Positions 42,823 to 52,990 of a DNA stretch of 64,000 nt are shown here, one piece after another. Location: NCBI RefSeq assembly GCF_019774615.1, contig NZ_CP081496.1, positions 372,001 to 436,000 on the forward strand, read 5' to 3'. Both the position numbers and the translations under genes were made by a program. The notes beneath the pieces were generated by a model. The model had not been told where the DNA came from. It made no database searches and worked only from the letters and a program-made list of their open reading frames with translations. This DNA comes from Streptomyces sp. BHT-5-2. GTDB taxonomy: Bacteria; Actinomycetota; Actinomycetes; Streptomycetales; Streptomycetaceae. Position 1 is the first letter of the stretch. The number at the start of each line of letters is the position of its first letter.

Positions 42823-43470
42823 TCAGCCCGCCCGGTGCGCGGCCACGACGCCCTCGGCGACCCCTGCGGCCCCGTCCGCATCGACCGCCGCGAACGCGCC
42901 CAGCGCCAGCCGGTGCAGCAGGTGCGCCATCTCCGTGCGGCCCGGCAGCGAGCCGGGGCGCCCCAGGTGCGGGGTGGAGTTCAGCAGCCCGAAGACCGCG
43001 TGCACCGCCGCCCGCACCTCGGACTCCGCGGGCGCGGGGTGGACCTGCCGGACGACCTCCACCCACAGCTCGACGTACTGCCGCTGGAGCTGCCGGACCC
43101 GCTTGCGGTCGGCCTCCCGCAGCCGGTCCAGCTCGCGGTCGTGCAGGGTGATCAGGGGGCGGTCGTCGAGGGCGAAGTCGATGTGCCCGTCGATCAGCGC
43201 GTCGAGCACCGCCGCGGGGCTCTCCCCGCCCTCGTCGACCCGCATCCGGCCGCCGGCCAGCAGCCGTTCGCTGATCCCGACGAGCAGCTCGGCGAGCATC
43301 GCGTCCTTGCCGGCGAAGTGCCGGTAGAGCCCGGGGCCGGAGATGCCCACGGCCGCCCCTATCTCGTCCACGCCGACGCCGTGGAAGCCGCGCTCGGCGA
43401 AGAGCCGGGCGGCCTCCTTGAGGATCTGCTCGCGGCGGCTGGTCGGGGCGGGGGCGTGCGCGTTGCTCAT
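42823..43470 (-). CDS. TetR-family regulator divergent from the leucine catabolic operon
   Basis: 215 aa. HTH: SRREQILKEAARLFAERGFHGVGVDEIGAAVGISGPGLYRHFAGKDAMLAELLVGI. The C-terminal domain includes HDRELDRLREADRKRVRQLQRQYVELWVEVV, seen in regulators of acyl-CoA pathways. ATG 43470 starts 24 bases from a long inverted repeat (43494-43537) shared with the divergent carboxylase gene, so it is the likely repressor of that operon and of itself. The ligand is probably an acyl-CoA (inference). Confidence 0.92.
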   Translation of the reverse strand: MSNAHAPAPTSRREQILKEAARLFAERGFHGVGVDEIGAAVGISGPGLYRHFAGKDAMLAELLVGISERLLAGGRMRVDEGGESPAAVLDALIDGHIDFALDDRPLITLHDRELDRLREADRKRVRQLQRQYVELWVEVVRQVHPAPAESEVRAAVHAVFGLLNSTPHLGRPGSLPGRTEMAHLLHRLALGAFAAVDADGAAGVAEGVVAAHRAG

Positions 43471-43493
43471 GGGGTCGATTGTAGACAGGCGGG

Positions 43494-43537
43494 TTAGTGG
43501 TCGTTAACCTGAAGGACGAGAGGTTAACGACCATTAA
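43494..43537. promoter_or_regulatory. Long inverted repeat, operator of the leucine catabolic operon
   Basis: TTAGTGGTCGTTAACCT (43494-43510) and AGGTTAACGACCATTAA (43521-43537) are 17-base arms with one mismatch around a 10-base spacer. The size and near-perfect symmetry suggest a TetR-type dimer-of-dimers site between the divergent genes. Confidence 0.8.
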
Positions 43538-43598
43538 CGCGTATGGCCCCGAGCACGCCCCGCGGTGCTCCGGGGCAGCCGACCGAGCGAGGGGGCCC

Positions 43599-45245
43599 AT
43601 GGCGATGGAGGCCATCGAGCAGGCACCGGTGCTGGCGGGCACCGACGACCCGGCGTCCGACGCCTGGCGGGCCAACGAGGCCGCCCACCGCGAGCTGTCC
43701 GAGCAGCTCCGCGAGAAGCTGGCCGCGGCCCGGCTGGGCGGCGGCGAGAAGGCCCGGGCGCGGCACACGGCCCGCGGCAAGCTGCTGCCCCGCGACCGCG
43801 TCGACGCCCTGCTGGACCCCGGCTCCCCCTTCCTGGAGCTGGCGCCGCTGGCCGCGGACGGGATGTACGACGGGGCCGCGCCGGCCGCCGGGGTGATCGC
43901 CGGCATCGGCCGGGTCAGCGGCCGGGAGACCGTGATCGTCGCCAACGACGCCACGGTCAAGGGCGGCACGTACTACCCGATGACGGTCAAGAAGCACCTG
44001 CGCGCCCAGGAGGTGGCGCTGGAGAACCGCCTCCCGTGCCTGTACCTCGTCGACTCCGGCGGCGCCTTCCTGCCCATGCAGGACGAGGTCTTCCCCGACC
44101 GCGAGCACTTCGGCCGGATCTTCTACAACCAGGCGCGGATGTCCGCCGCCCGCATCCCGCAGATCGCCGCGGTCCTCGGCTCCTGCACCGCCGGCGGCGC
44201 CTACGTCCCGGCGATGAGCGACGAGGCGGTCATCGTCCGCAACCAGGGCACGATCTTCCTCGGCGGCCCCCCGCTGGTGAAGGCCGCCACCGGCGAGGTC
44301 GTCAGCGCCGAGGAGCTGGGCGGCGGTGAGGTGCACTCCCGCACCTCCGGCGTCACCGACCACCTCGCCGAGGACGACGCGCACGCCCTGCGGATCGTCC
44401 GCACCATCGTCGCCACCCTCGGCGACCGCCCGCCGCTCCCCTGGGCCGTCCGGCCCGTCGAGGAGCCCAAGGCCGACCCGGCGGGGCTCTACGGCGCGGT
44501 GCCGGTCGACTCCCGCACGCCCTACGACGTCCGCGAGGTGATCGCCCGGATCACCGACGGCTCCCGCTTCGCCGAGTTCAAGGCCGAGTACGGCACCACC
44601 CTGGTCACCGGCTTCGCCCACATCCACGGGCACCCGGTGGGGATCGTCGCCAACAACGGCATCCTGTTCTCCGAATCCGCCCAGAAGGGCGCCCACTTCG
44701 TCGAGCTGTGCGACCAGCGCGGCATCCCGCTGCTCTTCCTTCAGAACATCTCCGGCTTCATGGTCGGCCGCGACTACGAGGCGGGCGGCATCGCCAAGCA
44801 CGGCGCCAAGATGGTCACCGCCGTCGCCTGCACCCGCGTCCCCAAGCTGACCGTCGTCGTCGGCGGCTCCTACGGCGCGGGCAACTACTCGATGTGCGGC
44901 CGCGCCTACTCCCCCCGCTTCCTGTGGATGTGGCCCAACGCCAAGATCTCCGTGATGGGCGGCGAGCAGGCCGCCTCCGTCCTCGCCACCGTCAAGCGCG
45001 ACCAGTTGGAGGCGCGCGGCGAGGAGTGGAGCACCGAGGACGAGGCCGCCTTCAAGGACCCGATCCGCGCCCAGTACGAGACCCAGGGCAACGCCTACTA
45101 CGCGACCGCCCGGCTCTGGGACGACGGCGTCATCGACCCGCTGGAGACCCGCCAGGTGCTGGGCCTGGCACTGACCGCGTGCGCCAACGCCCCGCTCCCC
45201 CAACGGGACGGCGCAGCGCCGGGCTTCGGCGTCTTCCGGATGTGA
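43599..45245 (+). CDS. Methylcrotonyl-CoA-type acyl-CoA carboxylase beta (carboxyltransferase) subunit
   Basis: 548 aa. Carboxyltransferase subunit of a biotin-dependent acyl-CoA carboxylase. Both crotonase-like halves are present: [48 protein letters not shown] and [20 protein letters not shown] in the N half, and [59 protein letters not shown] in the C half; these blocks are closest to methylcrotonyl-CoA carboxylases. The operon (biotin subunit, HMG-CoA lyase, isovaleryl-type dehydrogenase) supports leucine breakdown. ATG 43599 and ATG 43605 both follow GAGGGGG; an earlier GTG would lie inside the operator and is rejected. Confidence 0.93.
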   Translation: MAMEAIEQAPVLAGTDDPASDAWRANEAAHRELSEQLREKLAAARLGGGEKARARHTARGKLLPRDRVDALLDPGSPFLELAPLAADGMYDGAAPAAGVIAGIGRVSGRETVIVANDATVKGGTYYPMTVKKHLRAQEVALENRLPCLYLVDSGGAFLPMQDEVFPDREHFGRIFYNQARMSAARIPQIAAVLGSCTAGGAYVPAMSDEAVIVRNQGTIFLGGPPLVKAATGEVVSAEELGGGEVHSRTSGVTDHLAEDDAHALRIVRTIVATLGDRPPLPWAVRPVEEPKADPAGLYGAVPVDSRTPYDVREVIARITDGSRFAEFKAEYGTTLVTGFAHIHGHPVGIVANNGILFSESAQKGAHFVELCDQRGIPLLFLQNISGFMVGRDYEAGGIAKHGAKMVTAVACTRVPKLTVVVGGSYGAGNYSMCGRAYSPRFLWMWPNAKISVMGGEQAASVLATVKRDQLEARGEEWSTEDEAAFKDPIRAQYETQGNAYYATARLWDDGVIDPLETRQVLGLALTACANAPLPQRDGAAPGFGVFRM

Positions 45246-45253
45246 GAGGACCT

Positions 45254-47292
<2,039 letters not shown>

Positions 47293-47296
<4 letters not shown>

Positions 47297-48252
47297 GCGG
47301 CACGACCACGCCCCCGGTGACCGGGCTCCCCATGGAGGTGCCCGCGGAGGGCCTGCCCACCCGCGTACGGATCCACGAGGTCGGCCCCCGCGACGGCCTC
47401 CAGAACGAGCAGACGGTCGTCCCCACCGAGGTCAAGGCGGAGTTCATCCGCCGGCTGGCCGCCGCGGGCCTGCCGGTGATCGAGGCCACCAGCTTCGTGC
47501 ACCCCAAGTGGGTTCCCCAACTCGCCGACGCCGAGCGGCTGTTCCCGATGGTGGACGACCTGGACCCGCGGCGGCTGCCGGTGCTGGTGCCCAACGAGCG
47601 GGGACTGGAACGCGCGCTGGCGCTGGGCGCCCGCCGGATCGCGGTGATCGGCAGCGCCACCGAGTCGTTCGCCAGGGCCAACCTCAACCGCACCGTCGAC
47701 GAGGCACTGGCCATGTTCGAGCCGGTCGTCCGCCGCGCCCGGGACGAGAAGATCCACGTCCGCGGCTATCTGTCGATGTGCTTCGGCGACCCCTGGGAGG
47801 GCCCGGTGCCGATCACCCAGGTCGTCCGGGTCTGCCGGGCCCTGCTCGACCTCGGCTGCGACGAGCTGAGCCTCGGCGACACCATCGGCGTGGCCACCCC
47901 CGGCCACGTCCAGCACCTGCTCGCCGCGCTCAACGAGGCCCGGGTACCCACCTCCCGGCTGGGCGTGCACTTCCACGACACCTACGGGCAGGCCCTCGCC
48001 AACACCTTCGCCGCGCTCCAGCACGGCGTCACCACCGTCGACGCCTCCGCGGGCGGCCTGGGCGGCTGCCCCTACGCCAGGAGCGCCACCGGCAACCTCG
48101 CCACCGAAGACCTCGTATGGATGCTGCACGGCCTCGGCATCGAGACCGGTGTCGATCTGGGGCGGCTGGTCGAGACCAGCGTCTGGCTGGCCGACGTCCT
48201 GGGCCGCCCCAGCCCCTCGCGCACCGTCCGTGCCCTCTCCCACAAGGAGTGA
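47293..48252 (+). CDS. Hydroxymethylglutaryl-CoA lyase
   Basis: 319 aa TIM-barrel lyase splitting HMG-CoA into acetoacetate and acetyl-CoA, the last step of leucine degradation. Motifs: [28 protein letters not shown] (metal and base), [30 protein letters not shown] (Cys), [32 protein letters not shown] (His metal ligands) and the flexible loop [27 protein letters not shown] with the catalytic Cys. The ATG overlaps the carboxylase stop (ATGA). The methylglutaconyl-CoA hydratase needed between carboxylase and lyase is not in this window. Confidence 0.95.
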
Positions 48253-48255
48253 CCC

Positions 48256-49410
48256 ATGTCCCTGGACCACCGCCTGCCCGACGAGCTGGAAGAACTCCGG
48301 CGCACGGTCGAGGCGTTCGCACACGACGTCGTCGCCCCGCAGATCGGCGACTACTACGAACGGCACGCCTTCCCCTACGACATCGTCCGCCAGATGGGCC
48401 AGATGGGCCTGTTCGGCCTGCCGTTCCCCGAGGAGTACGGCGGGATGGGCGGCGACTACCTCGCACTCGGCATCGCCCTGGAGGAGCTGGCCCGGGTCGA
48501 CTCCTCGGTGGCCATCACCCTGGAGGCCGGGGTCTCGCTCGGCGCGATGCCCCTCTACCGTTTCGGCACCGAGGAGCAGAAGCGCGCCTGGCTGCCGAAG
48601 CTGTGCAGCGGCGAGATGCTCGGCGCGTTCGGCCTCACCGAGCCGGACGGCGGCTCGGACGCCGGCGCCACCCGCACCACCGCCGTCCGGGACGGCGACA
48701 GCTGGGTGATCAACGGCACCAAGTGCTTCATCACCAACTCCGGCACCGACCTCACCGGCCTGGTGACGGTCACCGCGGTCACCGGCCGCCGGCCCGACGG
48801 CTCGCCCCTGATCTCCGCGATCATCGTGCCGTCCGGCACCCCCGGCTTCACGGTCGCCGCCCCGTACTCCAAGGTCGGCTGGAACGCCTCCGACACCCGC
48901 GAGCTGTCCTTCGCCGACGTCCGCGTCCCGGCCGCCAACCTCGTGGGCGAGGAGGGCCGCGGCTACGCCCAGTTCCTGCGCATCCTCGACGAGGGCCGGA
49001 TCGCCATCGCCGCGGTGGCCACGGGCCTGGCCCAGGGCTGCGTCGACGAGTCGCTGAAGTACGCCAGGGAGCGCCACGCCTTCGGCCGCCCCATCGGCGC
49101 CAACCAGGCCGTGCAGTTCAAGCTCGCCGACATGGAGATGCGCGCCCACACCGCCCGGCTGGCCTGGCGCGACGCCGCCTCCCGGCTGGTGCACGGCGAG
49201 CCGTTCAAGAAGGAGGCCGCGCTCGCCAAGCTCCACTCCTCCGAGGTCGCGGTGGACAACGCCCGCGAGGGCACCCAGATCCACGGCGGCTACGGCTTCA
49301 TGAACGAGTACCCGGTCGCCCGCATGTGGCGCGACGCCAAGATCCTCGAAATCGGCGAGGGCACCAGCGAAGTCCAACGCATGCTGATCGCCCGGGAGTT
49401 GGGGCTGTAG
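48256..49410 (+). CDS. Acyl-CoA dehydrogenase, probable isovaleryl-CoA dehydrogenase
   Basis: 384 aa. N-terminal domain RRTVEAFAHDVVAPQIGDYYERHAFPYDIV and LFGLPFPEEYGGMGGDYLALGIALEELARVD; FAD motif LGAFGLTEPDGGSDAGATRT; C-terminal ERHAFGRPIGANQAVQFKLADMEMRAHTARL and IHGGYGFMNEYPVARMWRDAKILEIGEGTSEVQRMLIARELGL. Sequence plus operon place it as the isovaleryl-CoA dehydrogenase that feeds the carboxylase. AAGGAG precedes ATG 48256, 3 bases after the lyase stop. Other branched-chain acyl-CoA substrates remain possible. Confidence 0.93.
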   Translation: MSLDHRLPDELEELRRTVEAFAHDVVAPQIGDYYERHAFPYDIVRQMGQMGLFGLPFPEEYGGMGGDYLALGIALEELARVDSSVAITLEAGVSLGAMPLYRFGTEEQKRAWLPKLCSGEMLGAFGLTEPDGGSDAGATRTTAVRDGDSWVINGTKCFITNSGTDLTGLVTVTAVTGRRPDGSPLISAIIVPSGTPGFTVAAPYSKVGWNASDTRELSFADVRVPAANLVGEEGRGYAQFLRILDEGRIAIAAVATGLAQGCVDESLKYARERHAFGRPIGANQAVQFKLADMEMRAHTARLAWRDAASRLVHGEPFKKEAALAKLHSSEVAVDNAREGTQIHGGYGFMNEYPVARMWRDAKILEIGEGTSEVQRMLIARELGL

Positions 49411-49528
49411 CGACCGGCAGCTCCGGGGCCTCGGGGCCTCGGGGCCTCGGGGGGGGGCGACCCCCTCGGGGGTGCCCGAACGGATCCCGTAGGGGTCCAC
49501 AACGCCCCCTGCGGGGCCCCAACGCGCA

Positions 49529-49553
49529 GGCCCCGGAAGGATATTCCGGGGCC
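49529..49553. terminator. Terminator hairpin after the leucine catabolic operon
   Basis: Perfect 10-bp arms GGCCCCGGAA/TTCCGGGGCC around GGATA. Upstream (49425-49455) is a GGGGCCTC triplet repeat. Confidence 0.75.
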
Positions 49554-49578
49554 CGCCCGCCTCGCCCGCCCCGCCGCC

Positions 49579-49625
49579 GGCACCCACGGCGAAGGGCACC
49601 GGCACAGGCACCCACGGCGAAGGGC
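49579..49625. repeat. Direct repeat, two 19-base copies, 28-base period
   Basis: GGCACCCACGGCGAAGGGC occurs at 49579-49597 and 49607-49625, between the operon terminator and the convergent TetR gene. Confidence 0.75.
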
Positions 49626-49630
49626 GCAGG

Positions 49631-50239
49631 TCAACGAGGCCAGTCGGGCGCGGGATCCGTGGGAAGCAGCGGACGGATGGCGCCGAGGACGGCACCCACG
49701 CACACGTCGCGGAGTTCGGCCCGGGTGCAGGTTTCCCTGGTGAGCCAGTCGACGACGAGCACCCGGACGAACACCAGCCAGCTCTTGAGCACCTGGGACA
49801 CGGCCTCACGGGCGGCGTCGTCCGCGAGGGGGAGGACCCCCAGCAGGCGGGCCCGGAGGGCGTCGAGCTCGTTCGCGATGATCGTCTGGATGACGGGGTC
49901 GCCGGCGAGAACGCGGTTGCCGGCAAGGACGGCGTTGCGGTTCGCGACGAAGTAGTCGAGGTGGGCCTCCATGCCCTCGACGAGTTGCTCGACCAGGGTG
50001 TCGGCGGGGTCGAACCGGCTCTTGACCAGCAGCTGGTCGGCCGCCTGCTGGTAGACCGCCGCGAAAAGGTCACGTTTGTTCGGGAAGTGACGGTAGAGCA
50101 GCGCGCGGGACACCCCTGCCCGTCCGGCGATGTCCTCCATCAGCACCTCTTCGTACGGGCGGGCGGCGAAGAGCTGCGCGCCGACGGCGAGGAGCTGGGC
50201 GCGGCGGTCGGCGGGGGTGAGGCGCTGGCGGGGCGGCAT
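49631..50239 (-). CDS. TetR-family transcriptional regulator
   Basis: 202 aa. HTH: RRAQLLAVGAQLFAARPYEEVLMEDIAGRAGVSRALLYRHFPNKRDLFAAVYQQAADQLL. The C-terminal domain (VEGMEAHLDYFVANRNAVLAGN, VSQVLKSWLVFVRVLVVDWLTRETCTRAELRDVCVGAVLGAI) is the TetR_C form seen in many Streptomyces repressors. Divergent from a small membrane-protein gene across a 15-base-arm inverted repeat. ATG 50239 has no strong ribosome-binding site. Confidence 0.92.
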   Translation of the reverse strand: MPPRQRLTPADRRAQLLAVGAQLFAARPYEEVLMEDIAGRAGVSRALLYRHFPNKRDLFAAVYQQAADQLLVKSRFDPADTLVEQLVEGMEAHLDYFVANRNAVLAGNRVLAGDPVIQTIIANELDALRARLLGVLPLADDAAREAVSQVLKSWLVFVRVLVVDWLTRETCTRAELRDVCVGAVLGAIRPLLPTDPAPDWPR

Positions 50240-50252
50240 GGAAGAAGGTTAC

Positions 50253-50299
50253 TTGACACGCGTCTACTAGTGACCGCTACCTTGGTAGACACGTGTCAA
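50253..50299. promoter_or_regulatory. Inverted repeat between TetR gene and membrane-protein gene
   Basis: TTGACACGCGTCTAC (50253-50267) and GTAGACACGTGTCAA (50285-50299) are 15-base arms with one mismatch and a 17-base spacer. Each arm also carries a self-complementary core (GACACGCGTC, GACACGTGTC), so two adjacent TetR sites are possible. The left arm's TTGACA could double as a -35 box. Confidence 0.75.
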
Positions 50300-50317
50300 C
50301 TAAGCGTGGAGAGGGCG

Positions 50318-50722
50318 GTGATCCGGGCCATGGCCAGGACTCTGCGGGTACTCGCGTGGGTGATGGGCATCGCGTGCGTGGCGATCGGACTGCTCCACGT
50401 GGTCGCCGGGATGTCGGCGATCCCGGGCGCCGGAGACGGCGACGCGACGGTCGACAGCTTCGGCCGGTTCATGGGCGCGATCTTCGCCGGGTACGGGCTG
50501 GCCTGGCTGTGGGCCGCCCGGCGGATGCCCATCCCGGCGGTGGCGGTGCGGCTGCTGACCGGGGTGTTCCTGCTGGGCGGACTCAGCCGGGTGCTGTCGA
50601 TCGCGGTGGCGGGGTGGCCGGACGGCTTCCAGGTGGTGCTGATGGCGATCGAACTCGGGCTGCCGCCGGTGTACTTCTGGCTCGCGGACGCGGACGAGCG
50701 GGCGACCCCGGCGCGGGCCTGA
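50318..50722 (+). CDS. Small integral membrane protein, DUF4345-like
   Basis: 134 aa with about four membrane helices: LRVLAWVMGIACVAIGLLHVVAG, FMGAIFAGYGLAWLWAA, AVRLLTGVFLLGGLSRVLSIAVAG and FQVVLMAIELGLPPVYFWLA. This arrangement with GRFMGAIFAGYGLAW and GLSRVLSI is that of DUF4345 proteins; function unknown. GTG 50318 is preferred because GGAGAGG lies just upstream; ATG 50330 is an alternative. It is the probable target of the divergent TetR regulator, suggesting induction by a small hydrophobic compound (inference). Confidence 0.82.
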   Translation: MIRAMARTLRVLAWVMGIACVAIGLLHVVAGMSAIPGAGDGDATVDSFGRFMGAIFAGYGLAWLWAARRMPIPAVAVRLLTGVFLLGGLSRVLSIAVAGWPDGFQVVLMAIELGLPPVYFWLADADERATPARA

Positions 50723-50806
50723 GCCCGCTCCGTCGCTCCGGAGCCGGCGCGGGACGCGGCGGCGGATCCGGGACGGCGTTCCCGGCCCCGCCGCGCAGGC
50801 GTCACC

Positions 50807-52408
50807 TCACCGCCCGTCGCCCCACGGCACCCCCGGCGCCCGGTAGTAGTTGACGCCCTGGGCGTCCCAGCGGGGGCCCTGGGCGGCGAGGCGGGTCCGG
50901 TAGGCGTTCCAGTCGTGCGTGTGGGCCGGGGACCAGCCCAGTTCGGCGATGCCGGGGAGCCTGGGGAAGGCCATGTACTCGACGTCGGCCGAGGTCGTGA
51001 GCGTCTCCGACCACAGGGGCGCCTCGACGCCCCGGACCGCCGTGCCGGGCACGCCCGCCAGGTAGCCGCCCGGGTCCCAGTCGTAGGCGCGCCGGACGTC
51101 CACGAGGCCGGCCCAGTCCAGGCCCAGCGGGGTGTCCCTGTCGTACTTCATGTCGAGGTAGGCGCGGTCGGCGGGCGAGAGGATCAGCCCGGTGCCGTGC
51201 TTCGCCGCGTCGACGACCTGCGCGCGCTCCGCCGCGCCCGTCCGGTCGTAGCCCCAGTACTGGGCGAGCGCGCCCCTGGCCGGGTGCGCCCCGGTCAGCT
51301 GGTGCCAGCCGATCACGGTCTTGCCGTACTTGGCGACCACCGGCTGCACCTTGTCCATGAAGGCGACGTAGTCCGCGTGGCTGGTGGAGTGCGCCTCGTC
51401 GCCGCCGATGTGGAGGTAGCGGCCGGGCGTGAGGGCGGCGATCTCCCGGACGACGTCGTCGACGAAGTCGTAGGTGGTCTTCTTGGGCACGCACAGCGAG
51501 CTGAAGCCGACCTTGGTGCCGGTGTAGAGGGGCGGCGCCTGGCCGTCGCAGTTGAGGTCGGCGTAGGAGGCGAGCGCGGCGTTGGTGTGGCCGGGCATGT
51601 CGATCTCGGGGACCACGGTCAGATAGCGGTCCGCGGCGTAGCGGACGATCTCGCGGTAGTCGTCCTTGGTGTAGTGGCCGCCGGGCCCGCCGCCGACCTG
51701 GGTGGAACCGCCGTACGTCGCCAGCCGCGGCCAGGAGTCGATCGCGATCCGCCAGCCCTGGTCGTCGGAGAGGTGCAGATGCAGCTGGTTGATCTTGTAC
51801 TGGGCGAGCTGGTCGATGTACCGCTTGACCTGCGCGACGGTGAAGAAGTGCCGGGAGACGTCCAGCATCGCGCCGCGGTAGGCGTAGCGCGGGCTGTCGG
51901 CGATGGTGCCGCCGGCGACGCGCCAGGGGCCGGGCTGGCGGGTGCGCTTCTCGACGGCGGCCGGCAGCAGCTGGCGGAGGGTCTGGACGCCGTGGAAGAG
52001 GCCGGCCGGGTGGGCGGCGCTGATGGTGACCGCGCGGCCGCCGGAGGTCAGCCGGTAGCCCTCCGTGCCGAGCCCGCGGCTGTCCCGGCCGCCGAGCCGC
52101 AGGACGATGCCGTCCGGGCCGCCGCGGGTGGTGACCGGCAGTGGGAGGCCGGTGGCCGGCCGCAGCAGGTCCGCGAGGTAGCCGCCGATCCGGCGGGCCT
52201 CACCGGAGTTGCCGGGCACCCGGATCCGGGTGCGTTCGCCGAGTGTGTAGGCGCCGCCGGCCGGGCGGACGGAGGCGGGTGCCGGGATCACCCGGCCGAG
52301 CGGGACGGGGGCGGCGGCCGCGGCGTGCTGCTGCGGCAGGGCCGCGGTGGTCACCGTCCCGGCAGCCGCGACCAGCAGCAGCGAGAACAGGAGTCTGCGT
52401 CGTCTCAT
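50807..52408 (-). CDS. Secreted beta-N-acetylhexosaminidase, GH20
   Basis: 533 aa. Signal peptide MRRRRLLFSLLLVAAAGTVTTAALPQQHAAAAA. Residues 40-165 are the GH20b alpha/beta domain; the barrel has RYAYRGAMLDVSRHFFTVAQVKRYIDQLAQYKINQLHLHLSDDQGWRI, TVVPEIDMPGHTNAAL and the catalytic pair Asp337-Glu338 in LHIGGDEAHSTS. A typical substrate-assisted exo-hexosaminidase removing GlcNAc from chitooligosaccharides. GAAGGGA precedes ATG 52408. A DasR-like site lies 145 bases upstream, fitting amino-sugar control, and glmS is transcribed from the other side of the same region. Confidence 0.95.
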   Translation of the reverse strand: MRRRRLLFSLLLVAAAGTVTTAALPQQHAAAAAPVPLGRVIPAPASVRPAGGAYTLGERTRIRVPGNSGEARRIGGYLADLLRPATGLPLPVTTRGGPDGIVLRLGGRDSRGLGTEGYRLTSGGRAVTISAAHPAGLFHGVQTLRQLLPAAVEKRTRQPGPWRVAGGTIADSPRYAYRGAMLDVSRHFFTVAQVKRYIDQLAQYKINQLHLHLSDDQGWRIAIDSWPRLATYGGSTQVGGGPGGHYTKDDYREIVRYAADRYLTVVPEIDMPGHTNAALASYADLNCDGQAPPLYTGTKVGFSSLCVPKKTTYDFVDDVVREIAALTPGRYLHIGGDEAHSTSHADYVAFMDKVQPVVAKYGKTVIGWHQLTGAHPARGALAQYWGYDRTGAAERAQVVDAAKHGTGLILSPADRAYLDMKYDRDTPLGLDWAGLVDVRRAYDWDPGGYLAGVPGTAVRGVEAPLWSETLTTSADVEYMAFPRLPGIAELGWSPAHTHDWNAYRTRLAAQGPRWDAQGVNYYRAPGVPWGDGR

Positions 52409-52550
52409 GGACGGTCCCTTCGGCGAGCTGGGTCGGCGGCGGGTGCCGCGGGGCGTTCGGCGGGCGGCGCGTCCCGGCGCGGGCGCACCGTCCGTATGGC
52501 ATGGAGCGACCGGGCGGTGACCATGCGTACCGCGGGCCCGGGAACCGGTC

Positions 52551-52564
52551 AAGGTCTGGACCGG
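52551..52564. promoter_or_regulatory. DasR-responsive element (dre)-like site
   Basis: AAGGTCTGGACCGG: the core GGTCTGGACC differs by one base from the dre consensus core GGTCTAGACC. It lies between the GH20 gene and the small gene/glmS side. DasR control of Streptomyces chitinolytic and GlcNAc genes is well established. Confidence 0.65.
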
Positions 52565-52586
52565 ATTCCGGCATGATCCGCGATAC

Positions 52587-52604
52587 CTGCCCGATATCGG
52601 GCAG
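52587..52604. promoter_or_regulatory. Perfect 18-bp palindrome, unknown operator
   Basis: CTGCCCGATATCGGGCAG is perfectly self-complementary and sits 6 bases before a TTGCGA -35-like element (52610-52615) of the rightward gene. It does not match the dre consensus. Confidence 0.65.
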
Positions 52605-52644
52605 ATTTCTTGCGAATCCCGCCGCGGCCCCGCAGTATCTACGG

Positions 52645-52920
52645 GTGCTCGAACGCCGTCCGTCCCACGAGGACCTCATCGACCACCTGGTCCGCAGCAC
52701 GCCGCTCCAGCGCGGCGAGGCCGCCCGGGTGGTGCAGGACGTGCTGGCGTACTTCGACGAGAGCACGGAGGGCTACGTCCGCCGCAGACACCGCGAGCTG
52801 CAGTCCCAGGGGCTGCGGAACGAGGTGATCTTCGAGCGGATCGCACACGAGCTGCCGCACCGCGCCGTGTCGCCCCCGTCGCTCTCGCTGCGCCAGCTGC
52901 GCCGCCTGGTCTACGGCTGA
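52645..52920 (+). CDS. Small conserved protein upstream of glmS, function unknown
   Basis: 91 aa, charged and probably all-helical (LIDHLVRSTPLQRGEAARVVQDVLAYFDESTEGYVRRRHRELQSQGLRNEVIFERIAHELPHR, ending LRQLRRLVYG). I do not recognise a domain. Start GTG 52645 has no ribosome-binding site; TTGCGA and CAGTAT elements placed 17 bases apart end 6 bases before it, so the mRNA may be leaderless. It is 70 bases upstream of glmS on the same strand and may be co-transcribed. Confidence 0.72.
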   Translation: MLERRPSHEDLIDHLVRSTPLQRGEAARVVQDVLAYFDESTEGYVRRRHRELQSQGLRNEVIFERIAHELPHRAVSPPSLSLRQLRRLVYG

Positions 52921-52990
52921 CCGCGAGGACTCACACCAGCACCGGCCGGACGGCCGGGCACCCATGAACGCCAACGAGAAGGGTCACCGT

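Noticed and set aside
43497..43598. Upstream GTG start for the carboxylase beta subunit
   Set aside because: It would place the start inside the operator repeat, encodes a non-conserved extension and has no ribosome-binding site; ATG 43599/43605 fits better.
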